64,000 nucleotides of DNA. Origin: Natrinema marinum. Its GTDB lineage: Archaea; Halobacteriota; Halobacteria; Halobacteriales; Natrialbaceae. How positions within the stretch are numbered: the first letter of the stretch is position 1; each line of letters begins with the position of its first letter. The notes beneath the pieces are model-generated. The model searched no databases. It had not been told where the DNA came from and worked only from the letters and a program-made list of their open reading frames with translations. The DNA is taken from contig NZ_CP100763.1 of NCBI RefSeq assembly GCF_024296685.1, forward strand, positions 1,116,001 through 1,180,000, read 5' to 3'. Made by a program: the position numbers and the translations under genes. Of the stretch, positions 25,703 through 34,798 are shown piece after piece.

Positions 25703-26878
25703 TCAGAAGTGGTAGCCATGTTCTTCGGTCAGTCGGTACGCGCCGACGCCCCAGACGTAGCTCTGTCCGGGCCACCAGGTACGGGCGTTGTTGAAGCCGG
25801 CGATGAGGACCTCGCCGTCCTCGCCCTGCGGATCGCGGTGGTAGCTCACGGAGCCGCTGTCGCCGTCGATGAGATCCATTTCGCCGCCCCAGCGGATCTG
25901 GCCGCGGCGACAGAACTCGTCGGTGAAGCAGGTGACCGCGTCGATCCCCTGAACCTTTCCGGTCGTGTAGCCGCTCAGGGCACCGACTTTCTCGAGTTCG
26001 CGGTCTCGGGCGACGAGGTCGGCGAGGCCGAATCTGGTGAACTGGCCGCGAACGCGTGGTCGCGATGGGGCGTCGATCCGGCTTGCGGGCTCGAGCCAAC
26101 CCTTGGGCTCGACCGCCGCGATGTCCAAGACGGGATGGTAGTTCGTCACGGTTCCCAGTTCGACGGCGTCATCGTCGTCTCTCGGGAGGATCAGCGTCCC
26201 GTCGGTCACGTCGCGGTCCTCCGCGAAGGCGTGTTCGGCCGTCACGAAGAACCGCCGTTCGCTGGCCGGGTGGTACAGCGCGGGCGCGAGCGTCGCCAGA
26301 CTCGTCGGCGTCTCGCAGGCGACGCCGCTGGGGACGCGGCCGTCGGTGACGGCGTCCGCGAACCGCGGCTCCACGGACTCGGCATCGTCCTGAAAGTCCT
26401 CGACCTCGATGATCGTCTTGACGTCGATATCGATCCCAGACGCAACGTCCGCGAGCATCTCGCCGACGGAGTGGCCCTCGCTCGAGACGCCGACGGAGAC
26501 GGTTGCGGTCCCGCTGTCGTAGTCGCCGGGGACGACCGCGCTGCCGAGATAGCCGGTGAAGGCGATCTGGGCGAGGCGTTCGTTGACCTCGAAGGCCTTC
26601 TTTACGGCGGCGTACCACTCGGCAGGCACGTCTCGAGTCCGTTCGCGGATCGACCACGGGTCGTCGGGGTCGTCCCTGACCAGTGCGGTGACGATGGGGA
26701 CCGTGCCGTCGTCGGCGGCGAGGAAGTCGTCGACGCCGAGCCACTGCGCCATGCCGATGGCGAAGCCGCCACTGGCCAGCGTTCTGACAAACTGTCGTCG
26801 ATCCATCCCCGTCTCGATCCGGTCGCCAAGCGTTGCGAGCCGCTGGACGAGATGATCGATATCTGACTCGTCTGACAT
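25703..26878 (-). CDS. Tat-exported trypsin-like serine protease homologue
   Basis: I start at ATG 26878 (MSDESDIDHL), giving 391 residues; the longer frame from 26941 adds a poor N-terminus. A twin-arginine signal MDRRQFVRTLASGG begins near residue 25, behind an unusually long n-region. The catalytic triad is plausible: His in FVTAEHAFAED, Asp in HPVLDIAAVE (like DIAL of trypsins), and Ser in DGDSGSVSYH. Cysteines lie in VTCFTDEFCRRG. Probably an exported protease or a relative with another substrate. Catalysis itself is inferred from the motifs. Confidence 0.72.
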   Translation of the reverse strand: MSDESDIDHLVQRLATLGDRIETGMDRRQFVRTLASGGFAIGMAQWLGVDDFLAADDGTVPIVTALVRDDPDDPWSIRERTRDVPAEWYAAVKKAFEVNERLAQIAFTGYLGSAVVPGDYDSGTATVSVGVSSEGHSVGEMLADVASGIDIDVKTIIEVEDFQDDAESVEPRFADAVTDGRVPSGVACETPTSLATLAPALYHPASERRFFVTAEHAFAEDRDVTDGTLILPRDDDDAVELGTVTNYHPVLDIAAVEPKGWLEPASRIDAPSRPRVRGQFTRFGLADLVARDRELEKVGALSGYTTGKVQGIDAVTCFTDEFCRRGQIRWGGEMDLIDGDSGSVSYHRDPQGEDGEVLIAGFNNARTWWPGQSYVWGVGAYRLTEEHGYHF

Positions 26879-27422
26879 GCTGCGATATCGGTGTTCGGCC
26901 GCTCGTCTCCCCGTTCCGCCAACGCATCTGTTCACGGACACAGGATCGGTTACCGTCGAATGGGACGACGAAATCGATCAAAGGGATTCTGCCTGCAGTT
27001 GCCGCCGGGCATCGGTACCCAGCCGCTATCGACGCCGGACCCGGTCCGCGAGCGGGGATCCGCGGCCGAGTATCCGGACGAACCAGCCGCTCCCGTTTCG
27101 GTGACGACCACTCCCTGATACCAGCCCGGTATAAAGGCTGCACGACTGAACGCGAGCGTTCGTGGCCCGCGGCTGTCCACTGATAGCTGTCTCCGTGTTG
27201 GTGACCACGGGGGCAAAACGCACTCTCGATCGGCCCGCGCCGCGACCGCGAAACCCCGGCCTCCTCATCCCTCGCGGCGAGCTCCGACGATCAGTGACGA
27301 TCGACCCGGCGCGTGCCGATCTCTCCTCTTTCCCTCTGTGTCTCCAGGACCCCCTCCGAGCTTCGCTCGAGAGAGCCCGAACCGGGGAAAACGGTATCCG
27401 ATCACCCGACAGAAACGGTAGT
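26879..27422. other. Divergent intergenic region between protease and carboxylase genes
   Basis: About 540 bp without a supported gene. GGTATAAAGG at about 27129-27138 is a good plus-strand TATA box and may start the carboxylase transcript about 260 nt before its ATG. The carboxylase frame is open back to GTG 27162, but the extra 87 codons look like random GC-rich translation. Confidence 0.5.
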
Positions 27423-29222
27423 ATGCGAGTACGTATCCCGGCGAGTGCCGCCGACGAGGAGGCCGCAGCGATCGCGGCCGCCCTCGCCGATTACGTCGGC
27501 GACACGGTCGAAGTGTTCGTCGGCGACGAAACCGGGCCGACGGCGACTCACCAACGCGAGAGCGCGCCTGACCGATCGACCGGCACTGACGCGACAGCCG
27601 ACGGCACGACAGCGAATCGAGGCGACCGGACCGATCTCGAGCCGACCGACCGCGAACGGGCGCTCCGAGAAGAAATCGCGGACATCCTCGAGGGTGGGCC
27701 GAAGAAGTACCGCGACCAGCTCTCCGAGGAGGGGAAGCTGTTCGTTCGCGATCGGCTCGAGCTGTGGTTTTCCGGCCCGGACAGCGAACTCCAGTTCGAG
27801 GACGGCACCTTCGCGGCGTTCGACGACTGGCATCCGGGCGGTGCGAACGCCGACGAGGAGACCGACGATCGCCTGCCGGCAGACGGACTGATCACGGCCG
27901 CGGCGACGTTCGAGGGGCGGGACGTTCACGTCATGGCCAACGACTACACGGTCAAGCGCGGGAGCATGGCCGCGAAAGGCGTCGAGAAGTTCCTGCGGAT
28001 GCAACAGCGTGCGCTCAAGACGGGCAACCCCGTGCTGTATCTGATGGACTCATCCGGCGGCCGGATCGACCAGCAGACCGGCTTCTTCGCGAACCGCGAG
28101 GGCATCGGGAAGTACTACTACAACCACTCGATGCTCTCCGGTCGCGTTCCGCAGATCTGCGTCCTTTACGGCCCCTGTATCGCCGGCGCGGCGTACACGC
28201 CCGTCTTCGCGGACTTCACGATCATGGTCGAGGGAATGTCCGCGATGGCAATCGCTTCGCCGCGGATGGTACAGATGGTTACCGGCGAAGAGATCGACCT
28301 CCAGGAACTCGGCGGCCCGCAGGTCCACGCGCGGGAATCCGGCTCGGCGGACCTCGTCGCTCGCGACGAAGAACACGCCCGCGAACTCGTGGCTCAGTTG
28401 ATCACTTACCTCCCGGACAACGCCGACGAGAAACCGCCGAAACGCGAGCCGAACGCGCCCGCGAAGTCGCCGGACGGTATCGACGCGGTCGTTCCACAGG
28501 AGCCAAACAAGGGCTACGACATGACCGATGTCATCGATCGGCTCGTCGACGAGGGGTCGTACTTCGAGTTACGACCCGACTACGGGCCGGAGATACTCAC
28601 CGCCTACGCCCGTCTCGACGGTCGGCCGGTCGGCATCGTCGCCAACCAGCCGGCCCACCGCGCCGGGGCGATCTTCCCCGACGCGGCCGAGAAGGCCGCG
28701 GAATTCGTCTGGAAATCTGATGCGTTTAACATCCCCCTACTCTACCTCTGTGACACGCCAGGGTTCATGGCCGGCTCGCAGGTCGAGAAGGACGGTATCC
28801 TGGAACAGGGCAAGAAGCTGATCTACGCGACTTCCTCAGCGACGGTGCCGAAACAGACCGTCGTCGTCCGGAAAGCCTACGGCGCAGGCATCTACGCGAT
28901 GGGCGGCCCGGCCTACGATCCGGAGAGCGTCATCGGCCTTCCGTCAGGCGAGATCGCTATTATGGGTCCGGAGGCGGCGATCAACGCGGTCTACGCCCGC
29001 AAGCTCGCCGAGATCGACGACCCCGAGGAGCGAGAGCGCGTCGAGCGCGAACTCCGCGAGGCCTACCGCGAGGACATCGACGTCCACCGAATGGCGAGCG
29101 AGGTGGTCATCGACGAACTCGTCCCGCCGAGTTCCCTGCGCGAGGAACTGGCCGCTCGGTTCGACTTCTACGCCGACATCGAGAAAGACCTGCCCGACAA
29201 AAAACACGGCACGGTTCTATAG
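27423..29222 (+). CDS. Acyl-CoA carboxylase carboxyltransferase with fused epsilon-like N-terminal domain
   Basis: 599 residues from ATG 27423 (MRVRIPASAADEEAA). Residues 1-38 resemble the small ACC-epsilon/'acc operon protein' found with haloarchaeal carboxylases. A charged, Thr-rich linker follows to about 75, then the full carboxyltransferase beta subunit. The oxyanion motifs are YLMDSSGGRIDQQ (about 203), YGPCIAGAAYTP (about 248), CDTPGFMAGSQ (about 442) and YGAGIYAMGGPAYD (about 485). It moves CO2 from carboxybiotin to acetyl-CoA or propionyl-CoA. No biotin carboxylase gene is nearby, so the partner must be elsewhere. Propionyl-CoA is the more likely substrate in haloarchaea (inference). 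Confidence 0.88.
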   Translation: MRVRIPASAADEEAAAIAAALADYVGDTVEVFVGDETGPTATHQRESAPDRSTGTDATADGTTANRGDRTDLEPTDRERALREEIADILEGGPKKYRDQLSEEGKLFVRDRLELWFSGPDSELQFEDGTFAAFDDWHPGGANADEETDDRLPADGLITAAATFEGRDVHVMANDYTVKRGSMAAKGVEKFLRMQQRALKTGNPVLYLMDSSGGRIDQQTGFFANREGIGKYYYNHSMLSGRVPQICVLYGPCIAGAAYTPVFADFTIMVEGMSAMAIASPRMVQMVTGEEIDLQELGGPQVHARESGSADLVARDEEHARELVAQLITYLPDNADEKPPKREPNAPAKSPDGIDAVVPQEPNKGYDMTDVIDRLVDEGSYFELRPDYGPEILTAYARLDGRPVGIVANQPAHRAGAIFPDAAEKAAEFVWKSDAFNIPLLYLCDTPGFMAGSQVEKDGILEQGKKLIYATSSATVPKQTVVVRKAYGAGIYAMGGPAYDPESVIGLPSGEIAIMGPEAAINAVYARKLAEIDDPEERERVERELREAYREDIDVHRMASEVVIDELVPPSSLREELAARFDFYADIEKDLPDKKHGTVL

Positions 29223-29382
29223 ACGCCTCCTGACGGTCGCCTCGAGTGACCGTTTCGGGCGGTTACGACACCTTACTGGCCGCGGAACGGTCCCTACGAC
29301 TCCCATAACAATACACGCGGTGGTGGAACCAGCGCCTGCTCCCAGCGGTACGGCGATCCGGTTCGACTCCGGCGGGGAGGCT

Positions 29383-29733
29383 ATGAGTTCCGAGGGCGCG
29401 TTCCTGCGCCGTCGACTGCCCGGCGATATGACGCCCGTCCACCTCGAGCGACTGCTCTGGGCAGTCGTCGGGGTCGCCCTGATTGCCGACGTCCTGACAA
29501 CGTTCGTCGGTCTCGAGTTAGGGCTGGCGGAGTCGAACCCGGCCGCTCGCGGGGCGATCGAGGGCTACGGTGTGGCAGGAATGCTCGGCCTGAAGGCGTT
29601 CGCGATCGGCGTCGGGCTTCTCTGTCGGCCCCTTCTCGAACAGGCCTACCGCCCCATCGTCCCGGCCGGACTCGCGGTGCCGTGGCTGGCCGCCGCACTG
29701 TTGAACCTCTATACGATCTCGCTGGTCCTCTGA
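29383..29733 (+). CDS. Haloarchaeal membrane protein, DUF5658-like
   Basis: 116 residues from ATG 29383; starts at 29320 (137 aa) and 29431 are also possible. It has three to four hydrophobic helices: LLWAVVGVALIADVLTTFVG, then GVAGMLGLKAFAIGVGLLC, then AGLAVPWLAAALLNLYTISL. The segment ADVLTTFVGLELGLAESNP is the signature I associate with DUF5658 membrane proteins. Unknown function; it stands alone. Confidence 0.7.
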   Translation: MSSEGAFLRRRLPGDMTPVHLERLLWAVVGVALIADVLTTFVGLELGLAESNPAARGAIEGYGVAGMLGLKAFAIGVGLLCRPLLEQAYRPIVPAGLAVPWLAAALLNLYTISLVL

Positions 29734-29786
29734 TTCGCTCTCAATTTCGCTGGTTCTGATAGCATCGCTCTCTCCGCATACCAGTA

Positions 29787-29794
29787 GATATATC
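29787..29794 (+). promoter_or_regulatory. TATA box of the lipoprotein gene
   Basis: GATATATC, 25 bases before ATG 29819, giving a nearly leaderless transcript. Confidence 0.5.
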
Positions 29795-29818
29795 AACATA
29801 TTTTCTGTCGGTAGATGT

Positions 29819-30946
29819 ATGAGGAGTTACCAAAACGGGACGAGACGACGATTGCTCCGCTACGCTGGCTCGGTCGGTGCCCTCGGATTGGCCGGCTGTC
29901 TCAGCGATTCCATCGACGACCCCGAAACGGACGGTGACGACGATTCCGAACCGCCAGCCCTCGCGTTCCCACCGGGGCTGACTGCCGACGGTCTCACCGA
30001 TCCGGCGGCGCTGCTCGAAGCCCACAGGGACGCGGTGACGAAGACATCGTTTACCGCCATCTATACCGCGCACCGCCCCCGTACGTACCGAGGCGGCAGT
30101 GAAACGGCGTGGGTACAGGAAGCGCTCGATATCTGGGCCGAACCGGAGGCCGAACGCGTCGAGAAGGTTACCTACGAGTACGACAGCCGAGGCGAGCGCG
30201 AGCGAGACAGTGCCGTCTACATCGACGGCGACCGCGGTGCGACGACCGGCCTCGATTCCGTCACGCAACGCAGCGCCGACTCGGTGATCGAAGCGGCGCT
30301 CGAGCCGATCGGGAACTGGGTTCGACGCATCGAGGGCGAGTACGATGGGACGGCGACGATCGGAACGGAGCGAGTCCACCGCATCAGCGTGACCGGGATC
30401 GACGGCAAGAACGAGTTCGACGATGAGTTCACCGCCGGAGGAACAGTTCTCGTCGACGGAACGGGTCGAATTCGAAGCGTCCGGCTGCGACAGGCGGAGA
30501 CCGCAGACGGGAGTTCCGATTTCAGCGTCGAGTTCGATTGCGACGATCTCGGCGAAACGACCGTCGTCCGTCCCGAGTGGGCCGACGAACTCGAGCCCGC
30601 CGGCATCACGGCCATCGAGTTAGAGCCAGGGACGGCGATCGATCTGTCCGCAGAGATTCCCGCCTGGGTCGGACTCGCTCCGGAACCGATCGCCGGCCTC
30701 GAGAATCCGCCGCTCGCCCTCGAATCGGGCGAATCCTACACGATCGGGTGGTCAGAGGGTGACGGCGCTGCGCACAACCTCCAGCTCAGAGACGAGAACG
30801 GCGATGTCGTCAACGGGCTCGAGACCGAGGTCACCACCGATCCCGCGGGAGAGCAGCGCCTCGAGTTCGTCGCGAGTGACGAACTGGCGAGCTACGCCTG
30901 CGAGCCACACGCACCGCTCATGAACGGCGATATCGAGGTTCGATAA
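29819..30946 (+). CDS. Tat lipoprotein with C-terminal cupredoxin-like domain
   Basis: 375 residues. The N-terminus RRRLLRYAGSVGALGLAGC is a twin-arginine lipobox, so the protein is exported folded and lipid-anchored at Cys 27. Residues about 60-250 form an LolA/outer-membrane-lipoprotein-like beta domain with many charged strands (SFTAIYTAHRPRTYRGGSE). The last 80 residues look like a blue-copper protein: His in GAAHNLQLRDENG and the cluster YACEPHAPLMNG, giving Cys, His and Met ligands. The spacing (Cys-x2-His-x3-Met) is one residue shorter than in plastocyanin. The link to electron transfer is inference. Confidence 0.75.
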   Translation: MRSYQNGTRRRLLRYAGSVGALGLAGCLSDSIDDPETDGDDDSEPPALAFPPGLTADGLTDPAALLEAHRDAVTKTSFTAIYTAHRPRTYRGGSETAWVQEALDIWAEPEAERVEKVTYEYDSRGERERDSAVYIDGDRGATTGLDSVTQRSADSVIEAALEPIGNWVRRIEGEYDGTATIGTERVHRISVTGIDGKNEFDDEFTAGGTVLVDGTGRIRSVRLRQAETADGSSDFSVEFDCDDLGETTVVRPEWADELEPAGITAIELEPGTAIDLSAEIPAWVGLAPEPIAGLENPPLALESGESYTIGWSEGDGAAHNLQLRDENGDVVNGLETEVTTDPAGEQRLEFVASDELASYACEPHAPLMNGDIEVR

Positions 30947-30962
30947 CGGGTCGCAGGCGGGA

Positions 30963-31547
30963 TCAGCGCCGCTCGAGAAGGTGTCGCCACGCTCGAACCT
31001 CCTCGAGGACGGCCGTCCACTGCTCGCGGGAACCGGGCACCTCGCCGCCTGACAGGCGCTCGCGTTCCGCCTCGAGCCGGTCTCGAATCGCCGCGGGCTC
31101 TTCGACGTTCCAGAACGCGATCTCGGTGCCACCGGCCGTCTCGATCGTGACGGTCCCGTAGCCGACGAACCGCCCGATCGGGTCCTGCTCGACGGTCGTG
31201 TTCTGAATCCGCTCGAGGGAAACGGTCCGGACCGTTCGCCCGAGCACGCCGTGGCGGGTCGCTGCCACCGCGTCGGTGACGACAAACGCCGTCTTCGAGA
31301 CGCGGGCGTACTGCCACAACGCCGGCGCGACGGCGAGTGGCACGCCGAGGACGGCGACGGCCGGCAGGAACTCGAGGCCCACCGCGGCGAGCAGTGCGAT
31401 CGTCCCGGCGACGGCAAAGGCGGCCGACGGCAGCACGGTCTGAACCCGCGGTCCGCCCTGCCAGCGGATCTCCTCGTCGTCCTCGAGCGGGAGCCACTCC
31501 GGACCCGGGTCGACGGCCGCCGAGTCAGTCCGATCGGTCTTCGTCAT
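30963..31547 (-). CDS. Membrane protein with bacterial PH-like domain (bPH2), second of a pair
   Basis: I start at ATG 31547 (MTKTDRTDSAA), 194 residues; it overlaps the previous gene by 23 bases. Two hydrophobic helices (about 40-75, VLPSAAFAVAGTIALLAAVG and LPAVAVLGVPLAVAPALW) precede a YdbS/YdbT-type PH domain (KTAFVVTDAVAATRHGVLGR, then VSLERIQNTTVEQDPIGRFV and GYGTVTIETAGG). It probably works with the PH protein encoded just before it. Such pairs act at membranes in bacteria, but the function in archaea is unknown. Confidence 0.8.
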   Translation of the reverse strand: MTKTDRTDSAAVDPGPEWLPLEDDEEIRWQGGPRVQTVLPSAAFAVAGTIALLAAVGLEFLPAVAVLGVPLAVAPALWQYARVSKTAFVVTDAVAATRHGVLGRTVRTVSLERIQNTTVEQDPIGRFVGYGTVTIETAGGTEIAFWNVEEPAAIRDRLEAERERLSGGEVPGSREQWTAVLEEVRAWRHLLERR

Positions 31548-32130
31548 ACTCGTAGGGGGAGCCGCCATCGGTACCGTCTCCGGCGTACGCTCCAACGGTG
31601 TCGTCGTCCTCGAGTGCCGCGCGAATGCCCCGCAGCTCGGTGAGGATCTCAGCGAGCACGTCCTCGCTCGACTCGCCCTCTGCGGAGCCGCCGCGCTTGC
31701 GGTCGATCCGTTCGCTGATCCGCTGCTGGACGCCCTTCGGATCGGGGACCGCGCCGAACGACATCTCGACGCCGGAGCCGCCGGCGGTGCTGACCTCGAC
31801 GTTCCCATATCCGAAGTGGGTTCCCAGAGCGCTCTGGCTGTAGGAGATGTCTTGCACCTTCTCGTGTTCGATCCGTTTGACGTCCCGCGAGAGGACGCCG
31901 GTCTTCTTGTACAGCGCCCGGTTCGTCACGACGTAGTGGGTGTTCGTAACCCGGAGGTACTCGCTCGCGATGATGACCAACCCGATCAGGACGAGCGAGA
32001 GCGGGATCCCGATGACCAGCGTCGGAATGAGCGTGCGTCGGTCCGGACCGCCGGCCCAGAGGATCTCCTCGCCGTTTTCGAGTGACAGCCACTCGAGGTC
32101 CGCGTCGGCGTCGATTGGGTCAGCACTCAT
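31525..32130 (-). CDS. Membrane protein with bacterial PH-like domain (bPH2), first of a pair
   Basis: 201 residues. LEWLSLENGEEILWAGGPD is the typical N-terminal 'GE-x-ILW' entry, then one or two membrane helices (about 33-57, TLIPTLVIGIPLSLVLIGLV) and the PH domain (HYVVTNRALYKKTGVLSRD, KRIEHEKVQDISYSQSALG, GYGNVEVSTAGGSG). The C-terminus is acidic and may be disordered. It starts six bases after the MaoC stop, so the three genes MaoC-PH-PH are probably one transcript. Confidence 0.82.
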   Translation of the reverse strand: MSADPIDADADLEWLSLENGEEILWAGGPDRRTLIPTLVIGIPLSLVLIGLVIIASEYLRVTNTHYVVTNRALYKKTGVLSRDVKRIEHEKVQDISYSQSALGTHFGYGNVEVSTAGGSGVEMSFGAVPDPKGVQQRISERIDRKRGGSAEGESSEDVLAEILTELRGIRAALEDDDTVGAYAGDGTDGGSPYEYDEDRSD

Positions 32131-32136
32131 GGTTGA

Positions 32137-32658
32137 TCACTCCGCCTCCGCAGCGTGCTCGCGTTTCAGCGAAAGGACGGTTCGGTCGAATTCGCAGACG
32201 AGCGGTTCGTCCGCGCCTTCGGACGAGTCCGACGAGGTCCCGTTCGCGTCGCTCACGGGACAGTCGTTCGTCTTGAACGCCTCGACGTGCATCGTGACAA
32301 CGCCGCGATCGCCGTCGCTGGTCTCGCGCTTGTCGGTGACCGTCGACTGCGCGCGGATCGTATCGCCGTGGAAGACCGGTGTCGGATGCTCGACATCGTC
32401 GTACGAGAGGTTCGCGACGATCGTCCCGTCGGTGGTTTCGGGGATCGAAACCCCCACGGCCAGACTCATCGTGTAGAGGCCGTTGACCAGCCGCTGGCCG
32501 AACTCGGTATCGGCCGCAAACTCGTGGTCGAGGTGCAGTGGCTGCTGATTCATCGTCATGTCACAAAACCGTTGGTTGTCGCTCTCGGAGATCGTCCGCC
32601 GGCGCTCGTGTTCGATCGTTTCGCCGACCGCGAACTCCTCGTAATACAGTCCCGTCAT
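32137..32658 (-). CDS. MaoC-family (R)-hydratase, possibly mesaconyl-CoA hydratase type
   Basis: 173 residues, a single hotdog domain. The conserved N-terminus YYEEFAVGETIEHERRRTIS, the active-site block MNQQPLHLDHEFAADTEFG and LVNGLYTMSLAVGVSI match single-domain MaoC hydratases that are usually paired with CitE-type CoA-ester lyases. A CitE-like gene lies at 35081-35941 and glutamate dehydrogenase after it, so a role in the haloarchaeal methylaspartate pathway is possible, but this is inference. The C-terminal 30 residues are acidic and Ser-rich. First gene of a set with two PH-domain proteins. Confidence 0.82.
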   Translation of the reverse strand: MTGLYYEEFAVGETIEHERRRTISESDNQRFCDMTMNQQPLHLDHEFAADTEFGQRLVNGLYTMSLAVGVSIPETTDGTIVANLSYDDVEHPTPVFHGDTIRAQSTVTDKRETSDGDRGVVTMHVEAFKTNDCPVSDANGTSSDSSEGADEPLVCEFDRTVLSLKREHAAEAE

Positions 32659-32817
32659 GGCTGTCCTGTCACACAGTGCCCATAAAAACGCGTCGGGCGC
32701 TCTCGCTCGAGCGGTCTTTTGCTACGCCACATCCCCTGCACCTGTTTTCAGCGACTCGACGGACCTATTCGTTTCATACAGACACCATTATGATGTTAGT
32801 TGTGAGAGTTGGATACC

Positions 32818-33210
32818 ATGGTCTCTCGCGAACTGTTCGCCCAGCTCGGTGCCGTATCCCTCGCGGTCCTCGTCCTGTTGGTCGCCGCGTTCTTCGACAT
32901 CGGAGTCGGTACGGGACCGGCCGCGATTGCGGTCGCCATACTCTTCAACGGCATCGTTTTCGGGGGTGCACACCTCTATCTCGCGCTTCGGGGCGACGAT
33001 GGGATGATTCCGGTCGAGGCACAATGGCGGTACGTGGCGATGCTCTGTGGACTACCCGGTGGGGGAGCGCTCGTCGCCGTCAGCGATGGGACGTTCGCGA
33101 CCGTCCCACTCAGGACGGTCGGGTTCGCGGTGATGGCGCTCGCGGTCGGCAGCTATCTCGTCACCGAAACGATCGCCAGTTACCGCGATACACTTCGAAG
33201 TAACGGATAG
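32818..33210 (+). CDS. Four-helix membrane protein (130 aa)
   Basis: Start ATG 32818 (MVSRELFAQLG). Four hydrophobic segments: LGAVSLAVLVLLVAAFFD, AAIAVAILFNGIVFGGAHLY, YVAMLCGLPGGGALVAV and TVGFAVMALAVGSYLVTET. An AT-rich ATTATGATGTTAG lies about 20-30 bases upstream. No family recognised; alone, divergent from the MaoC gene. Confidence 0.65.
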   Translation: MVSRELFAQLGAVSLAVLVLLVAAFFDIGVGTGPAAIAVAILFNGIVFGGAHLYLALRGDDGMIPVEAQWRYVAMLCGLPGGGALVAVSDGTFATVPLRTVGFAVMALAVGSYLVTETIASYRDTLRSNG

Positions 33211-33276
33211 CGACGCCATCTCCACGCTCGTCTTCGATTAGATTTGAATAGTCTCCGCGGTCCTATTTACCTCGAG

Positions 33277-34677
33277 TTACTCGACCGACTCCGTCTCGTC
33301 GCCCGCGTCTTGTTGCACCCAGATCGTCTTCGTGTTGACGAACTCCCGGATCCCGTGTTCGGAGAGTTCCCGGCCGTAGCCCGAGTCCTTCACGCCGCCG
33401 AATGGCAGCCGGGGATCGGACTTGACGAGTTCGTTGACGAACGCCAGCCCGGACTCGAACTCGCGGGCGACGCGCTCGCCGCGCTCGAGATCCGCGGTCC
33501 AGACGCTCGCCCCCAGTCCGAAGCGGGTGTCGTTGGCTTTCTCGATCGCGGCCGCCTCGTCGGGCACGCGGAAGACGGTCGCGACGGGGCCGAACAGTTC
33601 CTCCCGGTCCGCGGGCGCGCCTTCGGGTACGTCGGTCAGTACCGTCGGCGGGTAGTACGCGCCGTCGCGGTCCATCGGCTCGCCGCCGAGTGCGACCTCG
33701 CCGCCTTTCTCGACGGTTTCCTCGACCTGCTCGTGGAGGTCCTCCATGAGGTCTTCGCGGGCCTGCGGGCCGATGTCGGTTTCCTCGTCCATCGGGTCGC
33801 CGACGACCTGCTCGTTCATCTCCTCGACGAACCGATCGACGAACTCGTCGTAGACCTCGTCGACCACGATAAATCGTTTCGCCGCGATACAGGACTGGCC
33901 GTTGTTGATCAGGCGGGCCTGAACCGCCGTCTCGACCGTTTCCTCCATCGGCGCGTCCTCGAGCACGACGAAGGGATCGCTCCCGCCCAGCTCGAGGACT
34001 GTCTTTTTCAGCTGGCTGCCGGCCGTTTCGGCGACCGCCCGGCCCGCGCCGTCGCTGCCCGTGAGGGTGACGCCCGCGATGCGGTCGTCTTCGATCACCG
34101 CTTCGATCTCGCCCGAGTCGATCAGCAGCGTGGTGAACGCGCCTTCGGGGAAGCCGGCCTCCTCGAAGATATCCTGAATGGCCTGCGCGCAGCCGGGGAC
34201 GTTCGAGGCGTGTTTCAGCAGGCCGACGTTGCCCGCCGCGAGGTTGGGGACGGCAAACCGAAACACCTGCCAGAACGGGAAGTTCCAGGGCATGATTGCG
34301 AGGACCGGCCCGAGCGGCTGGTAGGCGACGACCGTCTTCGCGTCTTCGTCGCTCGCGATCACCTCGTCTTGTAGGTGTTCCGCGGCGGTTTCCGCGTAGT
34401 AGTCACAGAGCCAGGCGCACTTCTCGACCTCGCTGTGGGCTTGTGCGATGGGCTTGCCCATCTCCTCGGTCATCAGTTCCGCGTACTCGTCGGCGTTCTC
34501 CCGGAGCACCTCGCCCGCTCTCGCGACCAATCGCTGACGGGTCTCGATCGGCGTCTCGGACCACTCCTCGAAGGTCTCGGCCGCCCGTGCGATGCGCTCG
34601 TCGCGCTCCTCGCTCGATGTCTCCTCGAAGCGGTCGATTACGTCTCCCGTCGCCGGATTCGTACTCTCGATGGACAC
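33277..34677 (-). CDS. NAD(P)-dependent aldehyde dehydrogenase, succinate-semialdehyde type
   Basis: I start at GTG 34677 (first residues VSIESTNPATGDVIDRFEE), which gives 466 residues and the family's usual N-terminus; the longer frame to 34737 adds 20 unlikely residues. The cofactor motif is PLGPVLAIMPWNFPFWQV, the catalytic Glu sits in LELGGSDPFVVLED and the catalytic Cys in NNGQSCIAAKRFIV. It is closest to short succinate-semialdehyde dehydrogenases (YneI/GabD type), but the substrate cannot be fixed from sequence alone. Confidence 0.85.
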   Translation of the reverse strand: MSIESTNPATGDVIDRFEETSSEERDERIARAAETFEEWSETPIETRQRLVARAGEVLRENADEYAELMTEEMGKPIAQAHSEVEKCAWLCDYYAETAAEHLQDEVIASDEDAKTVVAYQPLGPVLAIMPWNFPFWQVFRFAVPNLAAGNVGLLKHASNVPGCAQAIQDIFEEAGFPEGAFTTLLIDSGEIEAVIEDDRIAGVTLTGSDGAGRAVAETAGSQLKKTVLELGGSDPFVVLEDAPMEETVETAVQARLINNGQSCIAAKRFIVVDEVYDEFVDRFVEEMNEQVVGDPMDEETDIGPQAREDLMEDLHEQVEETVEKGGEVALGGEPMDRDGAYYPPTVLTDVPEGAPADREELFGPVATVFRVPDEAAAIEKANDTRFGLGASVWTADLERGERVAREFESGLAFVNELVKSDPRLPFGGVKDSGYGRELSEHGIREFVNTKTIWVQQDAGDETESVE

Positions 34678-34798
34678 GCGGTGACCGACCACGACGAGCG
34701 GCTTAGTACGCGGGGCTGCCAACCAAAGGCCGCGCACTGTCCGTCACGATCGTTCGTCCCACACAACCCCTATTCGCCTCGAGCCCCTACTGATGATC

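Noticed and set aside
27162-27422. An 87-residue N-terminal extension of the carboxyltransferase
   Set aside because: The sequence is Arg/Pro-rich and unlike halophile proteins; MRVRIPASAADEEAA fits the family start.
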